A stretch of 64,000 nt of DNA from Bryobacterales bacterium (GCA_020854055.1 JADZGD010000114.1:1-64000); one strand, 5' to 3'; shown: positions 51,440-61,600, counted from the stretch's first letter. Program-made: numbers and translations. The notes: generated by a model not told the origin, from the letters alone.

Positions 51440-51467
51440 TTGACAACTTCAGCGATGCTTATATAGA
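51440..51467 (+). promoter_or_regulatory. Promoter of the lysR-like gene
   Basis: A perfect TTGACA (51440-51445), a 16-base spacer and TATAGA (51462-51467). The predicted transcription start is near 51474, so the GTG start codon at 51476 would lie at or next to the RNA 5' end, giving a leaderless or nearly leaderless mRNA. The A/T-rich stretch between the two -35 boxes (51419-51439, with ATTA and TAAT ends) is a candidate LysR box. Confidence 0.65.
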
Positions 51468-51475
51468 TTAGACAT

Positions 51476-52408
51476 GTGGCCTTTGAACACCTGAAGCTGT
51501 TTCGTGACATCGCGCAAACCCGGAGCATGAGTCGAGGCGCGGAACTGAATCGAATCAGCCAATCGGCCGCCACCCAACACATCCAGGAACTCGAACGCCG
51601 TTTCGAGGTGGTGTTTCTGGACCGCGCCACGCGCCCTCTTTCGGTAACGCCCGCCGGCGAACGCTACCTGGAATTTTGCCGGGACGTGCTCAGGCGCAAG
51701 GAGATTCTCGACTCGGAGATTCAGGCTTTGAAGGAGATCGTGAGCGGCGAGGTGCGTGTGGCGTCCATCTACTCGGTGGGACTGTCCGAGATGTCGCGGA
51801 TCGAAGACGAGTTCAGCGCGCGCTACCCGCAGGCACGGCTGGCGGTCGAGTATCTGAGGCCGGAAAAGATTTACGAAGCGATTCTGGCCGATCGCGCCGA
51901 TATCGGCCTGGTCAGCTACCCCGAGACGGCCAAAGAGATCACATCAATTCCCTGGCTAAGCGAAAAGATGGTGGTGGCAATGGAGCCGCGGCATCCGCTG
52001 GCCCAGCGGAAATCAATTCGGGCGCATGAACTGAACGGCGTCGACTTTGTCGGCTTCGACGTGGGCCTGCCGATTCGCCGTGAGATTGACAGGTACCTTC
52101 GCGAGCAGGGCGTGGGGATTCGACTGGTGATGCACTTCGAGGTGATCCAGATGATTAAAGAGGCACTGGAAATCGGATCCGGCGTGGGCATTCTGCCGGC
52201 GCGGATCTTGCGCTCAGAGGTCGAGCAGGGCCGCCTGGTGACCGTGCCGCTCGAACCAGTGCTCTACCGGCCGGTGGGGATCATCCACCGCAAGCGCAAA
52301 AGATTCAGCCGCGCGGCTGAGATGTTCCTGGCGTTGTTGAGGCAGTCGCCGGTGGAGGAGCGAGCCGTCACGGCAGGCACTACGCTCCGCGGCCGTTCGC
52401 GCGGCTGA
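51476..52408 (+). CDS. LysR family transcriptional regulator, divergent from gltBD
   Basis: A 310-residue regulator. The GTG start at 51476 gives the family N-terminus Ala-Phe-Glu-His-Leu-Lys-Leu-Phe-Arg-Asp. The helix-turn-helix is readable in SMSRGAELNRISQSAATQHI and QELERRFEVVFLDRATRPLS; the effector domain starts at SGEVRVASIYSVGLSEM and includes ADIGLVSYPETAKEI. Divergent placement next to gltBD resembles GltC of Bacillus, a LysR activator of glutamate synthase, so control of gltBD is likely. The effector is unknown. Its last 29 bases overlap the convergent peptidase gene. Confidence 0.9.
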   Translation: MAFEHLKLFRDIAQTRSMSRGAELNRISQSAATQHIQELERRFEVVFLDRATRPLSVTPAGERYLEFCRDVLRRKEILDSEIQALKEIVSGEVRVASIYSVGLSEMSRIEDEFSARYPQARLAVEYLRPEKIYEAILADRADIGLVSYPETAKEITSIPWLSEKMVVAMEPRHPLAQRKSIRAHELNGVDFVGFDVGLPIRREIDRYLREQGVGIRLVMHFEVIQMIKEALEIGSGVGILPARILRSEVEQGRLVTVPLEPVLYRPVGIIHRKRKRFSRAAEMFLALLRQSPVEERAVTAGTTLRGRSRG

Positions 52409-54758
52409 ACACCATGCGTAGCCATTCGACCATTCCCGATTTATAGGCTGTCTGCCCGGGGTGGCCCTCCCAGTTGAGCAGGCCATGGCCCGCGCCTGGC
52501 ACGGCAATCAATTCACAGCTCGATCCGGCTTCGCGCATGCGCGCGCACATCTCCTCTGACTGGGCAAACGGCACAACCTGGTCGGCGGTGCCGTGAATCA
52601 GCAGGTAGGGCGGCATGCCTGACCGCACCTGGGAGACGGGCGAGGCCTGATAGAGACGGCGCCGGGCATCGGCGGAACCGCCAGAGCCCAGCCCGATAAA
52701 CGTGTGCGCGGCCTGGGAAAGCCGCGCCGTGCTGTTACGCGTAAAGTCGTGCGGGCCGTAGAGGGAAACCACCGCCGAGACTCGTGTTGCGTAATCCCTG
52801 GATGCTCCGGCGTAGGCCACCAGGTGCCCGCCGGCCGAGTCTCCCACCAGCGCGATACGATTCGAATCGACGCGATATTCGATCGCATGTTGGCGAACGA
52901 ACCTGACTGCGGCTTCCACATCATTCACCGCGGCGGGAAACGGATGCGCCGGAGCTACGCGGTAATCAATGGTGAACCAGGCAAAGCCCGCGTCGTGCAC
53001 CGGCTGGTAGAGCGGTTTGAGCAGCGTCTGGCGCGGGCCGCCGACAAAGCCTCCTCCGTGAACGAAGATGACCGCCGGCGCGGGCGCCGGATTTTTCGAC
53101 AGGCAGGCGTCCAGATGCAGCGGGGGCGCCTCGTTCGGATGGGAGTATTTCACGTTGAGCTTCATGCCGGGGATGCCGGCATAAGGATTCCCACCTTCCC
53201 TGGGCGGCGGCAGAGGCTTGCGCGGCAGCATCTCCCCCCGGGTGGCCGCCTGATAGGCGAAGGCCGCCACGATGGCCGCGGCCTGCATCAGGTCGCCGCG
53301 CATCAGGTGATCGTAGGAGTCCAGGTTGGAGTGATGCGTCACGCCATATTCGAGCGAGTCCTGGATGAACTGGAACCCGGGCAGCCCGACGGTGTCGAAC
53401 GAAATGTGATCGGTGGATGTCGCGTTGCGCGGTGCAAGAGTGGTGGCATCCAGGTCGTGAAACGGCTTCAGCCATGCTTCGAAAATGGGACGCGCCATGT
53501 CGTTGCTTTGCAGGTAAATTCCCCGAATCCGGCCTGGCCCGTAATCCAGGTTGAAGTAGGCCGACAGCTTGGCATGTTCCGGTTTGAGCACCATGGTGTC
53601 GGGATCGGCGAAGTGCTGCTTCACATAGGCTTCCGAACCGAACAGCCCCAGTTCCTCGGCGCCCCACAGTGCCACCCGGACTGTGCGCGCCATGGGCAGA
53701 TTCAGCTTGCGCAGAATGCGCATCGCCTCAATCATAACCGCGCAGCCTGCACCGTTGTCGGTGGCGCCGGTGGCGCCCTGCCAGGAATCCAGGTGAGCAC
53801 CGATCATCACCAACTCATCCTTCTTCGTGGTGCCCGGGATTTCGCCAAGCACGTTGTAGGAGTCGCCGTTGGCAAGAAACCGGGTTTGGGAGTTGACTTC
53901 CAGATCCACCGGGATTTTGTGTTCCAACAATCGGACGATGCGATTGTAGTGGTCCGGAGCGAGCGCGATGGCAGGTGGCGTGGTGGGTTCCTTGTCCAAC
54001 CGGGATCCGGCCGCCTGCGCCATCAGCGTGAGGCCCTCTCCCCGGTAGCCGGTAACCACGACAACCGCGGCGCCTTCGGCTTTTAGGAATGCATACTTCT
54101 TCTTGCGGAGTTCCGTCGCCTCCCGCCGCTGGCGGCGAAACTCAGCCGGCGAAGCGGGCGGCGTGGAACTGATCGACAGCTTGGTCTGCTCCTCCAATTC
54201 GGCATCGGTCAGGCGGGTGGCGCGCGGTTTCCACTCAAGCGATGAGGGGCGCAATGGATCCATCAGTACGATGGCTCCGCGGAGCTTCCCTTTGTACTTG
54301 TCGAAGTCGGCGGCAGTGGCCAGCGGCGCATAGACCGCTTTGGCTCTCACGAGGCCGTTAGTGGATGGCGACCAGGCCAGCGGGAAGCCAACCAGGGGAG
54401 CATACTGCGGCGCGATCAGGTGGGCGGAAAAGCGGTCGAAGGTCCATCCGCGGCCGAAGGGACCCCACTTTTCCTTGTGTACGTCCGAAAGGCCATACTC
54501 TTCGAAGCGTTTGATGGCCCAGTCAGCGGCGGCATCAAAACCGGGCGAATTGGTGACGCGCGGACCGTTGACATCGCTCAGATAAAACAGGTGCTCCATT
54601 ACCTGGGAATGGTTCAGGGCCTCATCGCGGATGCGATGAATGACGGAGAGGTCGACGCTCTCCGGTTGCGTTTGGGCGTTGGCGGCCAGCAGCAGCAAAG
54701 TGGAAATGACAGCGCCGGCGAGTAGCCGGCGGCGGCCGGGAATACTATCGGTAGACAT
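52380..54758 (-). CDS. M28 metallopeptidase fused to an alpha/beta hydrolase, secreted
   Basis: A 792-residue exported protein with two enzymes in one chain. After a signal peptide (Tat-like Arg-Arg-Arg then LLAGAVISTLLLLAANAQ), residues 30-520 are an M28 peptidase with a PA insert. Zinc ligands appear in MIGAHLDSW, GATDNGAGCAVMIEAM, LWGAEELGLFGSEAY, FNLDYG and THHSNLDSYD. A Pro-rich linker (MLPRKPLPPPREGG) leads to an alpha/beta hydrolase-3/BD-FAE-like domain: oxyanion HGGGF at residue 567, nucleophile Ser641 in VGDSAGGHLVAYAG, Asp in HGTADQVVP and His in GAGHGLLNWEG. No stop or frame change separates them. The pairing suggests combined peptide and ester cleavage outside the cell. Confidence 0.9.
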   Translation of the reverse strand: MSTDSIPGRRRLLAGAVISTLLLLAANAQTQPESVDLSVIHRIRDEALNHSQVMEHLFYLSDVNGPRVTNSPGFDAAADWAIKRFEEYGLSDVHKEKWGPFGRGWTFDRFSAHLIAPQYAPLVGFPLAWSPSTNGLVRAKAVYAPLATAADFDKYKGKLRGAIVLMDPLRPSSLEWKPRATRLTDAELEEQTKLSISSTPPASPAEFRRQRREATELRKKKYAFLKAEGAAVVVVTGYRGEGLTLMAQAAGSRLDKEPTTPPAIALAPDHYNRIVRLLEHKIPVDLEVNSQTRFLANGDSYNVLGEIPGTTKKDELVMIGAHLDSWQGATGATDNGAGCAVMIEAMRILRKLNLPMARTVRVALWGAEELGLFGSEAYVKQHFADPDTMVLKPEHAKLSAYFNLDYGPGRIRGIYLQSNDMARPIFEAWLKPFHDLDATTLAPRNATSTDHISFDTVGLPGFQFIQDSLEYGVTHHSNLDSYDHLMRGDLMQAAAIVAAFAYQAATRGEMLPRKPLPPPREGGNPYAGIPGMKLNVKYSHPNEAPPLHLDACLSKNPAPAPAVIFVHGGGFVGGPRQTLLKPLYQPVHDAGFAWFTIDYRVAPAHPFPAAVNDVEAAVRFVRQHAIEYRVDSNRIALVGDSAGGHLVAYAGASRDYATRVSAVVSLYGPHDFTRNSTARLSQAAHTFIGLGSGGSADARRRLYQASPVSQVRSGMPPYLLIHGTADQVVPFAQSEEMCARMREAGSSCELIAVPGAGHGLLNWEGHPGQTAYKSGMVEWLRMVFSRANGRGA

Positions 54759-54767
54759 TGTTCAGTC

Positions 54768-55649
54768 TCAAAATACAAGAATGGGGTGGTAGAGGTTCGG
54801 CAGCCTGGCCTCTCCGATCGCGACCAGTTCGCCGGACCCCGAGATGGCTTTCACATAGCGGGCCCCGGTTTGAACGCGAAATGGCGACACGCGAAAGTCC
54901 CGGCCCTGGCGGATCTGTCCGGCCGTTATCAGGTCGACCGGCTCGTTGGGAAACTGCGGCAACAGCCGGGCAGCCGGTATAACCGCTTCATCCAATCGTT
55001 GTTGTTCGGCGAGCACGGCCAACCCCTCCAATGTGCAGGCCTGATCCAAGGCGAAATCGCCGGCCGCGGTACGCCGCAACTCGCACAGGAACGCGCCGCA
55101 GCCCATCATTTGCCCTGCGTCGTGGGCAATGCTTCGGACATAAGTTCCGGCGGAACAGTGGACGCGCACACGGGCTTCCGGACCGGAGTGCGAGAGCAAT
55201 TCGAGCGAGTAAACGTGTACCTCGACCGGCTTCAACCCGACCGTCTGTTTCCGGCGCGCCAGTTTATAGGCGGGTGTGCCGTTTATCTTCTTGGCGGAGA
55301 TCGGGGGCGGCGTCTGGCTCAGGATGCCGCGGAACTGCCCCAACAGGCGATTAAGCTCATCGGGATCAAGCTCCGGATCGGTCTGGGGGCTGGTGGGTTG
55401 CCCGTCACGGTCATAGGTGTCGGTTGAATAACCAAACCGTATTACACCTTCGTAGGTCTTGTCGGCTGCCACGAAAAATTGCGCCAGGCGGGTGGCCCGC
55501 CCAATCACCAGTGGTAGAACGCCGGTCGCCATCGGGTCCAGTGTTCCCAGGTGGCCTATCTTTTTTGTCCCTGCAATGCGCCGCATCCGGGCAACCACAT
55601 CGTGGGACGTCCACTCTGACGGCTTATCAACAACGATCGCTCCATCCAT
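54768..55649 (-). CDS. truB: tRNA pseudouridine(55) synthase
   Basis: A 293-residue enzyme that makes pseudouridine 55 in the T-loop of tRNAs. ATG 55649 (Met-Asp-Gly-Ala-Ile-Val-Val-Asp-Lys-Pro) is the family start and is preferred over a longer frame. The catalytic Asp is in KIGHLGTLDPMATGVLPLVI; YEGVIRFGYSTDTYDRDGQP, PPISAKKINGTPAYKLARRK and VHCSAGTYVRSIAHDAGQMM are further family blocks. A C-terminal PUA-like part follows. It stands on its own rather than next to rbfA or rpsO as in many bacteria; the peptidase gene starts 9 bases downstream of its stop. Confidence 0.95.
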   Translation of the reverse strand: MDGAIVVDKPSEWTSHDVVARMRRIAGTKKIGHLGTLDPMATGVLPLVIGRATRLAQFFVAADKTYEGVIRFGYSTDTYDRDGQPTSPQTDPELDPDELNRLLGQFRGILSQTPPPISAKKINGTPAYKLARRKQTVGLKPVEVHVYSLELLSHSGPEARVRVHCSAGTYVRSIAHDAGQMMGCGAFLCELRRTAAGDFALDQACTLEGLAVLAEQQRLDEAVIPAARLLPQFPNEPVDLITAGQIRQGRDFRVSPFRVQTGARYVKAISGSGELVAIGEARLPNLYHPILVF

Positions 55650-55690
55650 CAAACTCCAATGTAACAGGGAGCGATGAAAGGCCGTTTCTG

Positions 55691-56479
55691 TCAGCGCAAC
55701 TGCCAATGATCGCCAATGAAGTCGGCTGTCTTTTCACTCCAGGTTCCGAACTTCGATGCCATCTGCCCGCCATCCACGAACAACGTGGAACCCGTGATGA
55801 ACGAAGCAAGGTCGGAAGCGTAGAAGGCGGCGGCATTGGCAACCTCTTCCGGCTCGCCACCGCGGCCGAGCGGAATATGACGGAAATATTCGCGAATCAC
55901 CTCGGTGTTGCCAAAGTGGGCGGAGGTAAGCCGGGTGCGTATCAGTCCGGGGCAAACGGCGTTGACCCGGATGCGGTAGGGTCCCAGTTCGTTGGCGGCG
56001 GTGTGGACCAAACCGAGGATACCCGCCTTGCTGGCATTATAGGCGCTCAGTTCAGCTTCACCGTCATACGAATTGGTGGAAGCAATAACAACAATGGAGC
56101 CGGAACGGCGCGCCTGCATGCGGTTAGCGGCTAACTGAAGGGAGTGGAACACGCCGCCCAGGTTCACCGCGATCGTCTGGTCCCAATCCTCCTGCTTTGT
56201 TACCATCAGGCAATCGAAGCGGGCGATGCCGGCACAGCAGATCAGAATATCGAGCGGATCCACGCGGGCAAATGCCGCTTCGAGCGAAACGCGGTCCGAG
56301 ACATCGGCTTCAATACCTTGGCCACCGATACCGGCGCCAGCTTCCCGCGGATTCTCTTTGGCCAGGTCGATAATGGTGACGTTGGCGCCGCCCGCGGTCA
56401 GCGCCCGGGCGCAGGCCAGACCGATGCCGTTGGCGCCGCCGGTGACGATGGCGTTTCTCCCAGTGAAATCCATTTGCAT
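55691..56479 (-). CDS. Short-chain dehydrogenase/reductase
   Basis: A 262-residue classical SDR: cofactor motif VTGGANGIGLACARAL, the ICCAGIARFD (usual NNAG replaced by CCAG), catalytic Ser in IVVIASTNSYDG and YNASKAGILGLVHTAA with Tyr and Lys, and VNAVCPGLIRT. The C-terminus is ASFITGSTLFVDGGQM. It uses NAD(P) to oxidise or reduce an alcohol/ketone; the substrate is unknown. A VOC protein gene lies 32 bases upstream on the same strand, so they may be one unit. Confidence 0.92.
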   Translation of the reverse strand: MQMDFTGRNAIVTGGANGIGLACARALTAGGANVTIIDLAKENPREAGAGIGGQGIEADVSDRVSLEAAFARVDPLDILICCAGIARFDCLMVTKQEDWDQTIAVNLGGVFHSLQLAANRMQARRSGSIVVIASTNSYDGEAELSAYNASKAGILGLVHTAANELGPYRIRVNAVCPGLIRTRLTSAHFGNTEVIREYFRHIPLGRGGEPEEVANAAAFYASDLASFITGSTLFVDGGQMASKFGTWSEKTADFIGDHWQLR

Positions 56480-56511
56480 AGCATCGGTTCTAACATACTT
56501 GGAGCACGGTT

Positions 56512-56934
56512 TCAGGAAAGGGCGGCGGCATTGATCTCGATCACATGGCGATCGGGATCGAGGATATAGATCTGGGGAAAACCCGCGGTGGCATGAGGTT
56601 GCAAGCGCATGCTCTTCAAATCGAGCTCGTCGCCAGCTTCACGGTAACCCTTGCCGCGAAGAAACTCCACCGTGGCGCTGTAGCTGGCAACGCGTATCGC
56701 GAAGTGGTTCTCCCTGGTGTCAATGCCCTTGTGGCCGCGGAAGGTCGCGCCGTGGTGAACAATGAGGTGCACGTGCTGCGCGACGCCGGCGGCGAACCAT
56801 GCGCCGGGAAAATCAAACGGAGGCCGTTCAATCTCTTCGAGGCCCAGAATTTCGCTGTAAAAGCGCTTCGAGCGCTCGAGATCAGTGACATTGAGACTGA
56901 CATGGTGAATGGATTCGATTTGCATCTGTTCCAC
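56512..56934 (-). CDS. VOC (glyoxalase/dioxygenase-fold) protein
   Basis: A 140-residue two-module VOC protein. HHVSLNVTDLERSKRFYSEI gives the first metal-ligand His region, VHLIVHHG the second, then NHFAIRVASYSATVEFLRGK and a Glu ligand in YILDPDRHVIEIN at the C-terminus. The fold supports glyoxalase, dioxygenase or resistance functions; none can be chosen. Met1 or Met4 could start. It is co-directional with the SDR gene and divergent from the Tat-exported oxidoreductase at 57042. Confidence 0.88.
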   Translation of the reverse strand: MEQMQIESIHHVSLNVTDLERSKRFYSEILGLEEIERPPFDFPGAWFAAGVAQHVHLIVHHGATFRGHKGIDTRENHFAIRVASYSATVEFLRGKGYREAGDELDLKSMRLQPHATAGFPQIYILDPDRHVIEINAAALS

Positions 56935-57041
56935 TTTCGCACGAGCCGCCAGCCTCCTGGCGGATGCTCAACCGGCCGCCGATCCATTCACTACACTAAA
57001 GATGTGGCGCGGCCCTTAGGCTGCCTCGAAAGGAGAGCGGA

Positions 57042-58328
57042 ATGAGTGACAACGTGGGACGGAGGACGTTTCTGAAAGCCGCTGGCGCTGGCCTGGCCTC
57101 GGCCCCGGGCCTGTTGGGCGCAAGGAATCCTAACGGCCAGATCGGTGTCGGAGTGATCGGCGTGGGCACGCGCGGATTTTATCTGATGAAGGAATTCCAG
57201 CGCATTCCCGGCGTCCGGATCAATGTGATCTGCGATTTGTACGACGGCCATCTGAGACGCGCCAAAGAGTTCTCCACCAACACCAACGCCCGGCTGACCA
57301 AGGAATGGGAGACCGTGCTCTCCGACCCCAACGTCGACGCGGTGGTGATTGCCACACCCGAGTTCTGGCACGCGCCGATGGTGCTGGCCGCCGCCAAGGC
57401 GAGGAAGGACATCTACGTTGAAAAGGCCTGGTGCACGTCGATTGAGCAGGCTAAAGCCATGCGCGCCGCGGTGAAAGAAAACGGCGTGGTGATGCAGTTG
57501 GGCCACAATCGCAACAGCGACCCCACCTACCACAAGGCAATGGAATTCATGCGGGAAGGCAAGGTAGGCAAAATCACCGTGGTGCGCATGTTCATCGACC
57601 GCACCGACTCGCTGCCACAGTGGAAATTCTACGGCGATTACGAAAACCACCAGTTGCCCGCCGACGCTTCACCCACCACCATCGATTGGGACCGCTTCAC
57701 GGCGGCTGTCTCCAAGAGGCCGTTTGACGCCGAACGCTTCTTCCGCTGGCGTAACTGGTGGGAGTATTCGAGCGGCATCGCCGGTGACCTGATGACCCAC
57801 CTGTGGGATTCGGCGAACTTCATGATGGGGATGGGTATCCCCGAATCCGCCCAGACGCAGGGCGGCCTCTATTTCTGGAAGAAGGACCAGGAAGTCCCCG
57901 ACACCTGGAATGCAATTTTCGACTATCCCAAGCAGGATCTGGTAATGACCTTCGGATCGAATTTCCAGAGCGTGCATGCCGGCGACATGGTCCAACTGCT
58001 GGGGCGTGATGGAACCATCGAAGTCTCACGCAACTACATGTATTACTACAGGGCCGAGTGGAAGCCCGACGTGGTGGAGAAATTGAAGCAACTGCAACGG
58101 CCGGGAACACCGCCGGTACGGTTGCCGCCAGATTATTCTTTCAAGGAGGGCGATCTCAAGGTAACCACCCACTGGCAGGACTTCATCGACGCCACCCGTA
58201 CGCGAACGCTGCCCCGCTGCAACGTGGATCACGCGTTTCAGGAAGCGGCGACGCTGGTGATGTCGCTCGAAGCCTATCGTAGAGAACGCAAGGTGCGCTG
58301 GGATCCCGTGAAAGAGGAGATCGTCTGA
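57042..58328 (+). CDS. Gfo/Idh/MocA family oxidoreductase with Tat leader (third copy)
   Basis: A 428-residue exported oxidoreductase. The leader is Gly-Arg-Arg-Thr-Phe-Leu-Lys-Ala-Ala-Gly-Ala, a twin-arginine signal. The Rossmann fold starts QIGVGVIGVGTRGFYLMKEF; the family Glu-Lys-Pro is changed to VEKAWC (Glu-Lys-Ala-Trp), a noticeable difference from the two copies at 4.6-6.9 kb. The C-terminal domain has RWRNWWEYSSGIAGDLMTHL, with a His in the position of the catalytic one. An AAAGGAGAG precedes the start. Function as a secreted sugar oxidoreductase is inferred from the family. Confidence 0.9.
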   Translation: MSDNVGRRTFLKAAGAGLASAPGLLGARNPNGQIGVGVIGVGTRGFYLMKEFQRIPGVRINVICDLYDGHLRRAKEFSTNTNARLTKEWETVLSDPNVDAVVIATPEFWHAPMVLAAAKARKDIYVEKAWCTSIEQAKAMRAAVKENGVVMQLGHNRNSDPTYHKAMEFMREGKVGKITVVRMFIDRTDSLPQWKFYGDYENHQLPADASPTTIDWDRFTAAVSKRPFDAERFFRWRNWWEYSSGIAGDLMTHLWDSANFMMGMGIPESAQTQGGLYFWKKDQEVPDTWNAIFDYPKQDLVMTFGSNFQSVHAGDMVQLLGRDGTIEVSRNYMYYYRAEWKPDVVEKLKQLQRPGTPPVRLPPDYSFKEGDLKVTTHWQDFIDATRTRTLPRCNVDHAFQEAATLVMSLEAYRRERKVRWDPVKEEIV

Positions 58329-58659
58329 ATTTGCCGTTTCGCGCCCGCATCCACCGGAAGTGACCATGGCTCGATCTGGCTTGCCACTATGGAATCATCC
58401 TGCCGGAGAGCGATTGGCCTTCACGCCGGGCGCACTGATTGGCGCGGGCCGCCGCGAACACGCGCTCTCCCGCGAACCGATGCCTCCGGTTTGCGTGCTC
58501 GACTTCGATGGCGGCCTGCAGACTGGCCGGTAGCCGCGGACAGGGCCGCGTCGGCCCCACTCTTCCAGTACCAAGCCGGTGGCTGCGAAGACAGGGTTTC
58601 CGGAACAATTTTCCAGCCGGCGCTCCCCCAGCTTAGCCATCACCTATACTGAAGGCCTA
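58329..58659. other. Intergenic region before the NRPS gene, nothing firm recognised
   Basis: This 331-base gap contains short open frames on both strands (longest 87 codons), none with a recognisable domain, ribosome-binding site or signal peptide. It is as GC-rich as the coding regions, which leaves open a decayed gene. A promoter for the NRPS should lie near 58600-58650, where A/T content rises slightly, but no clear boxes are seen. Confidence 0.4.
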
Positions 58660-61600
58660 ATGCCTGCCGACACTCCAGCCCCCGGTCTGGCTATTCGGAA
58701 TCTCATTGAAAAGCCGGCGAAGCTGATGCCGGACAGTTTGGCCTTGCTCGCGCCAGGCCGTCCCGCGATGAGTTACGCGCAATTAGCGGCACAGGTGGAC
58801 CGTGCCTCGGCGGAACTTCGGGCGGCGGGCATCGACTCCGGCGACCGCGTCGCTACCGTGTTATCGAACGGCCCTGAAGCGGCCACAACGTTTCTTTCCA
58901 TCGCCGCAATCGGCGCCTGCGCGCCGCTCAACCCCGTCTACCGGGAAACCGAATTTGAGTTTTATCTCTCCGATCTGGCGCCCAAAGCCATCATCATCGA
59001 GGAAGATTCGTCAACACCAGCGGCCGCGGTTGCCCAATCGCTGGGCATTCGCGTCCTCAAACTGCACCGCCATCTGGAAGAACCCGCGGGCACGTTCGAC
59101 ATGGGGCAATCGCCTCCCGCCGGGACTGCCATTGGCCGCGCCCATCCTGCTCCCGGCGATGTCGCGCTGGTGTTGCACACTTCCGGCACCACTTCCCGGC
59201 CCAAACAGGTGCCGCTCAGCAATGCGAATCTGTGTCACTCGGCGGCAAACATTGCAGGCACGTTTGAGCTGACGGCAACCGACCGCTGCCTGAACGTAAT
59301 GCCTTTGTTTCACATCCACGGCCTGGCGGCTGCCGTGCTTGCTTCGCTAGGCGCGGGCGCCAGCGTGGTGTGCACCCCGGGGTTCTACGCCCCACAAATT
59401 CTTGGATGGATAGGCGAGTTTCAGCCAACCTGGTACACGGCCGTTCCCACCATGCACCAATCGATTCTGGCGCGTGCCGGCGGCAACCGCCAGAAGAATT
59501 CGCTGCGGTTCATCCGCTCCTGTTCGGCGCCGCTTCCACCGCAGGTGATGGAAGACTTGGAGCGTGTCTTCGGCGTTCCGGTACTGGAGTCTTACGGAAT
59601 GACCGAAGCGGCACACCAGATGGCAAGCAACCCGCTGCCTCCGGCCAGGCGTAAACCAGGCTCCGTAGGCCGTGCGGCCGGACCGGAAGTAGCAATCATG
59701 GATGATGCCGGGCAATTCGTCCGAGCAGGCTCTACCGGCGAGATCGTCATTCGCGGCCCGAACGTAATGTCGGGATATGCGGCAAACCCGGAAGCCAACC
59801 GCAGCGCCTTTGCAGACGGATGGTTTCGGACCGGCGACCTGGGGTATCTGGACGAAGAAGCCTACCTGTATATCAGCGGACGAACCAAGGAGATCATCAA
59901 CCGGGGCGGAGAAAAGATCTCGCCACGCGAAATCGATGAGGCATTTCTCCGGCACCCGGCCGTCGCGCAGGCTCTCGCGTTTGCCATTCCGGACCCCAAG
60001 CTGGGAGAAGAACCCGCGGCCGCGGTCGTGTTGAAGCCGGGCGCTTCGGTCACCAAAGCCGAATTGCGCGAATTTGTTTCCGGGCGGCTGGCCGATTTCA
60101 AAGTGCCTCGAACGGTGTTGCTGCTGGATGACATTCCGAAGGGTCCCACCGGCAAGCCACAGCGCATCGGCCTGGCCGCAAAATTGGGCTTGGATGGCCC
60201 GAGGGAAACGGTCAGTATCCGAGCCGCATACGTCCCTCCGCGTACGCCGTCTGAAAGACTGGTGGCCGGATTGTGGAGTCAGGTACTCGGGCATGACCAG
60301 GCCGGCGCCTGCGACAACTTTTTCGACCGCGGCGGAGATTCCCTGCTGGCGGCGCAATTGCTTGCTCGAATGACGCAAACCGCCGGGAATGCGCCCTCCA
60401 TCTTGCGGCTCTTTGAAGAGCCCACGGTCGAAGCCTTGGCGGCGTGGCTGGATGCGAACAATGAGCGGGCGGTAGAACATCCTCTGGTTCACGATCCAAC
60501 GGCGCGAACACAATTATCATTTGCTCAGCTCCGGTTGTGGTTTCTCGACCAGTACGAAACCGATAGCGCAGCCTACGTAAATCCTTTTGCGTTCCGGTTG
60601 CGCGGCGCGTTAGATACGGCGCGGCTACGGCATGCGATTGACCGGATCGTGGAACGCCACGAGATTCTCAGAACAACTTATCAGGAAGAAGACGGCGTAC
60701 CCGTTGCCGTGGTAAACCCCGCCCGCCCGGTGGAATTCGAGACCTCGGACGTCGCCACGCCCGAAGCGGCCGCGGATCTGGCTACCCGGGAGACACGCCG
60801 GCGTTTCGACTTGGCGCGCGATCCGATGATCCGCGTAACATTGGCGCGCCTGGCGCCGGACGAGCACATACTTATCCTCACCCGGCACCACATTGCGTTC
60901 GATGGCTGGTCGATGGAGATCATGCTGCGCGAACTGGCCGCGTTGTACGAAGACGCGGAAGTCGAGGAGTTATCTCTCCAGTACGGCGATTATGCCCGCT
61001 GGCAGCAGGAGCGGTATCGGGCTGGAGCCTTCGATGGCCAGCTTGCATATTGGAGAGAGCGCCTCGCCGGAAGCCTGCCGCTGCTGCCACTGCCGCTCGA
61101 CCGTGCCCGGCCGCCACGCCAGACATTTTCCGGAGCCCGGGAGACGTTTACCATCCCGGCAGGGATTTCGAGTTCGCTGAACGCGCTGGCCCGAACCGAA
61201 GGCGCCACTCCGTTCATGGCGCTGCTGGCGGCGTTCAAGGCCCTGCTGCTTCGTTACTCAGGCGCTACCGATATTGTGGTCGGCTGCCCCATCGCCGGGC
61301 GCCTCAAGGTAGAACTCGAGCCGCTGATCGGGCTATTCGTGAATACGCTCGCGATGCGCACCGATCTTTCCGGAGATCCCACGTTCCGGCAGTTGCTGGC
61401 GCGCGTGCGGGATACGGCAATCGGCGCCTATGCACACCAGGATCTACCGCTCGAAAAACTCATCGAAACTCTCCAGCCGGAGCGCAGCCTCAGCCACTCG
61501 CCGTTGTTCCAGGTACTTTTTCAACTCCGCAACATGCCGTTTGAGCCGCCGCGTTTTTCCTGTCTCACTTGCGAGCCTGCCGATTTCGATCCCGGCACCG

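Noticed and set aside
52704..54086. A 460-codon plus-strand frame opposite the M28/hydrolase fusion
   Set aside because: No start signal or domain; the minus-strand frame holds two full active sites.
58365..58650. Short frames on both strands between the oxidoreductase and the NRPS gene
   Set aside because: No frame has a start signal or a family motif, and both strands are open in this GC-rich stretch.
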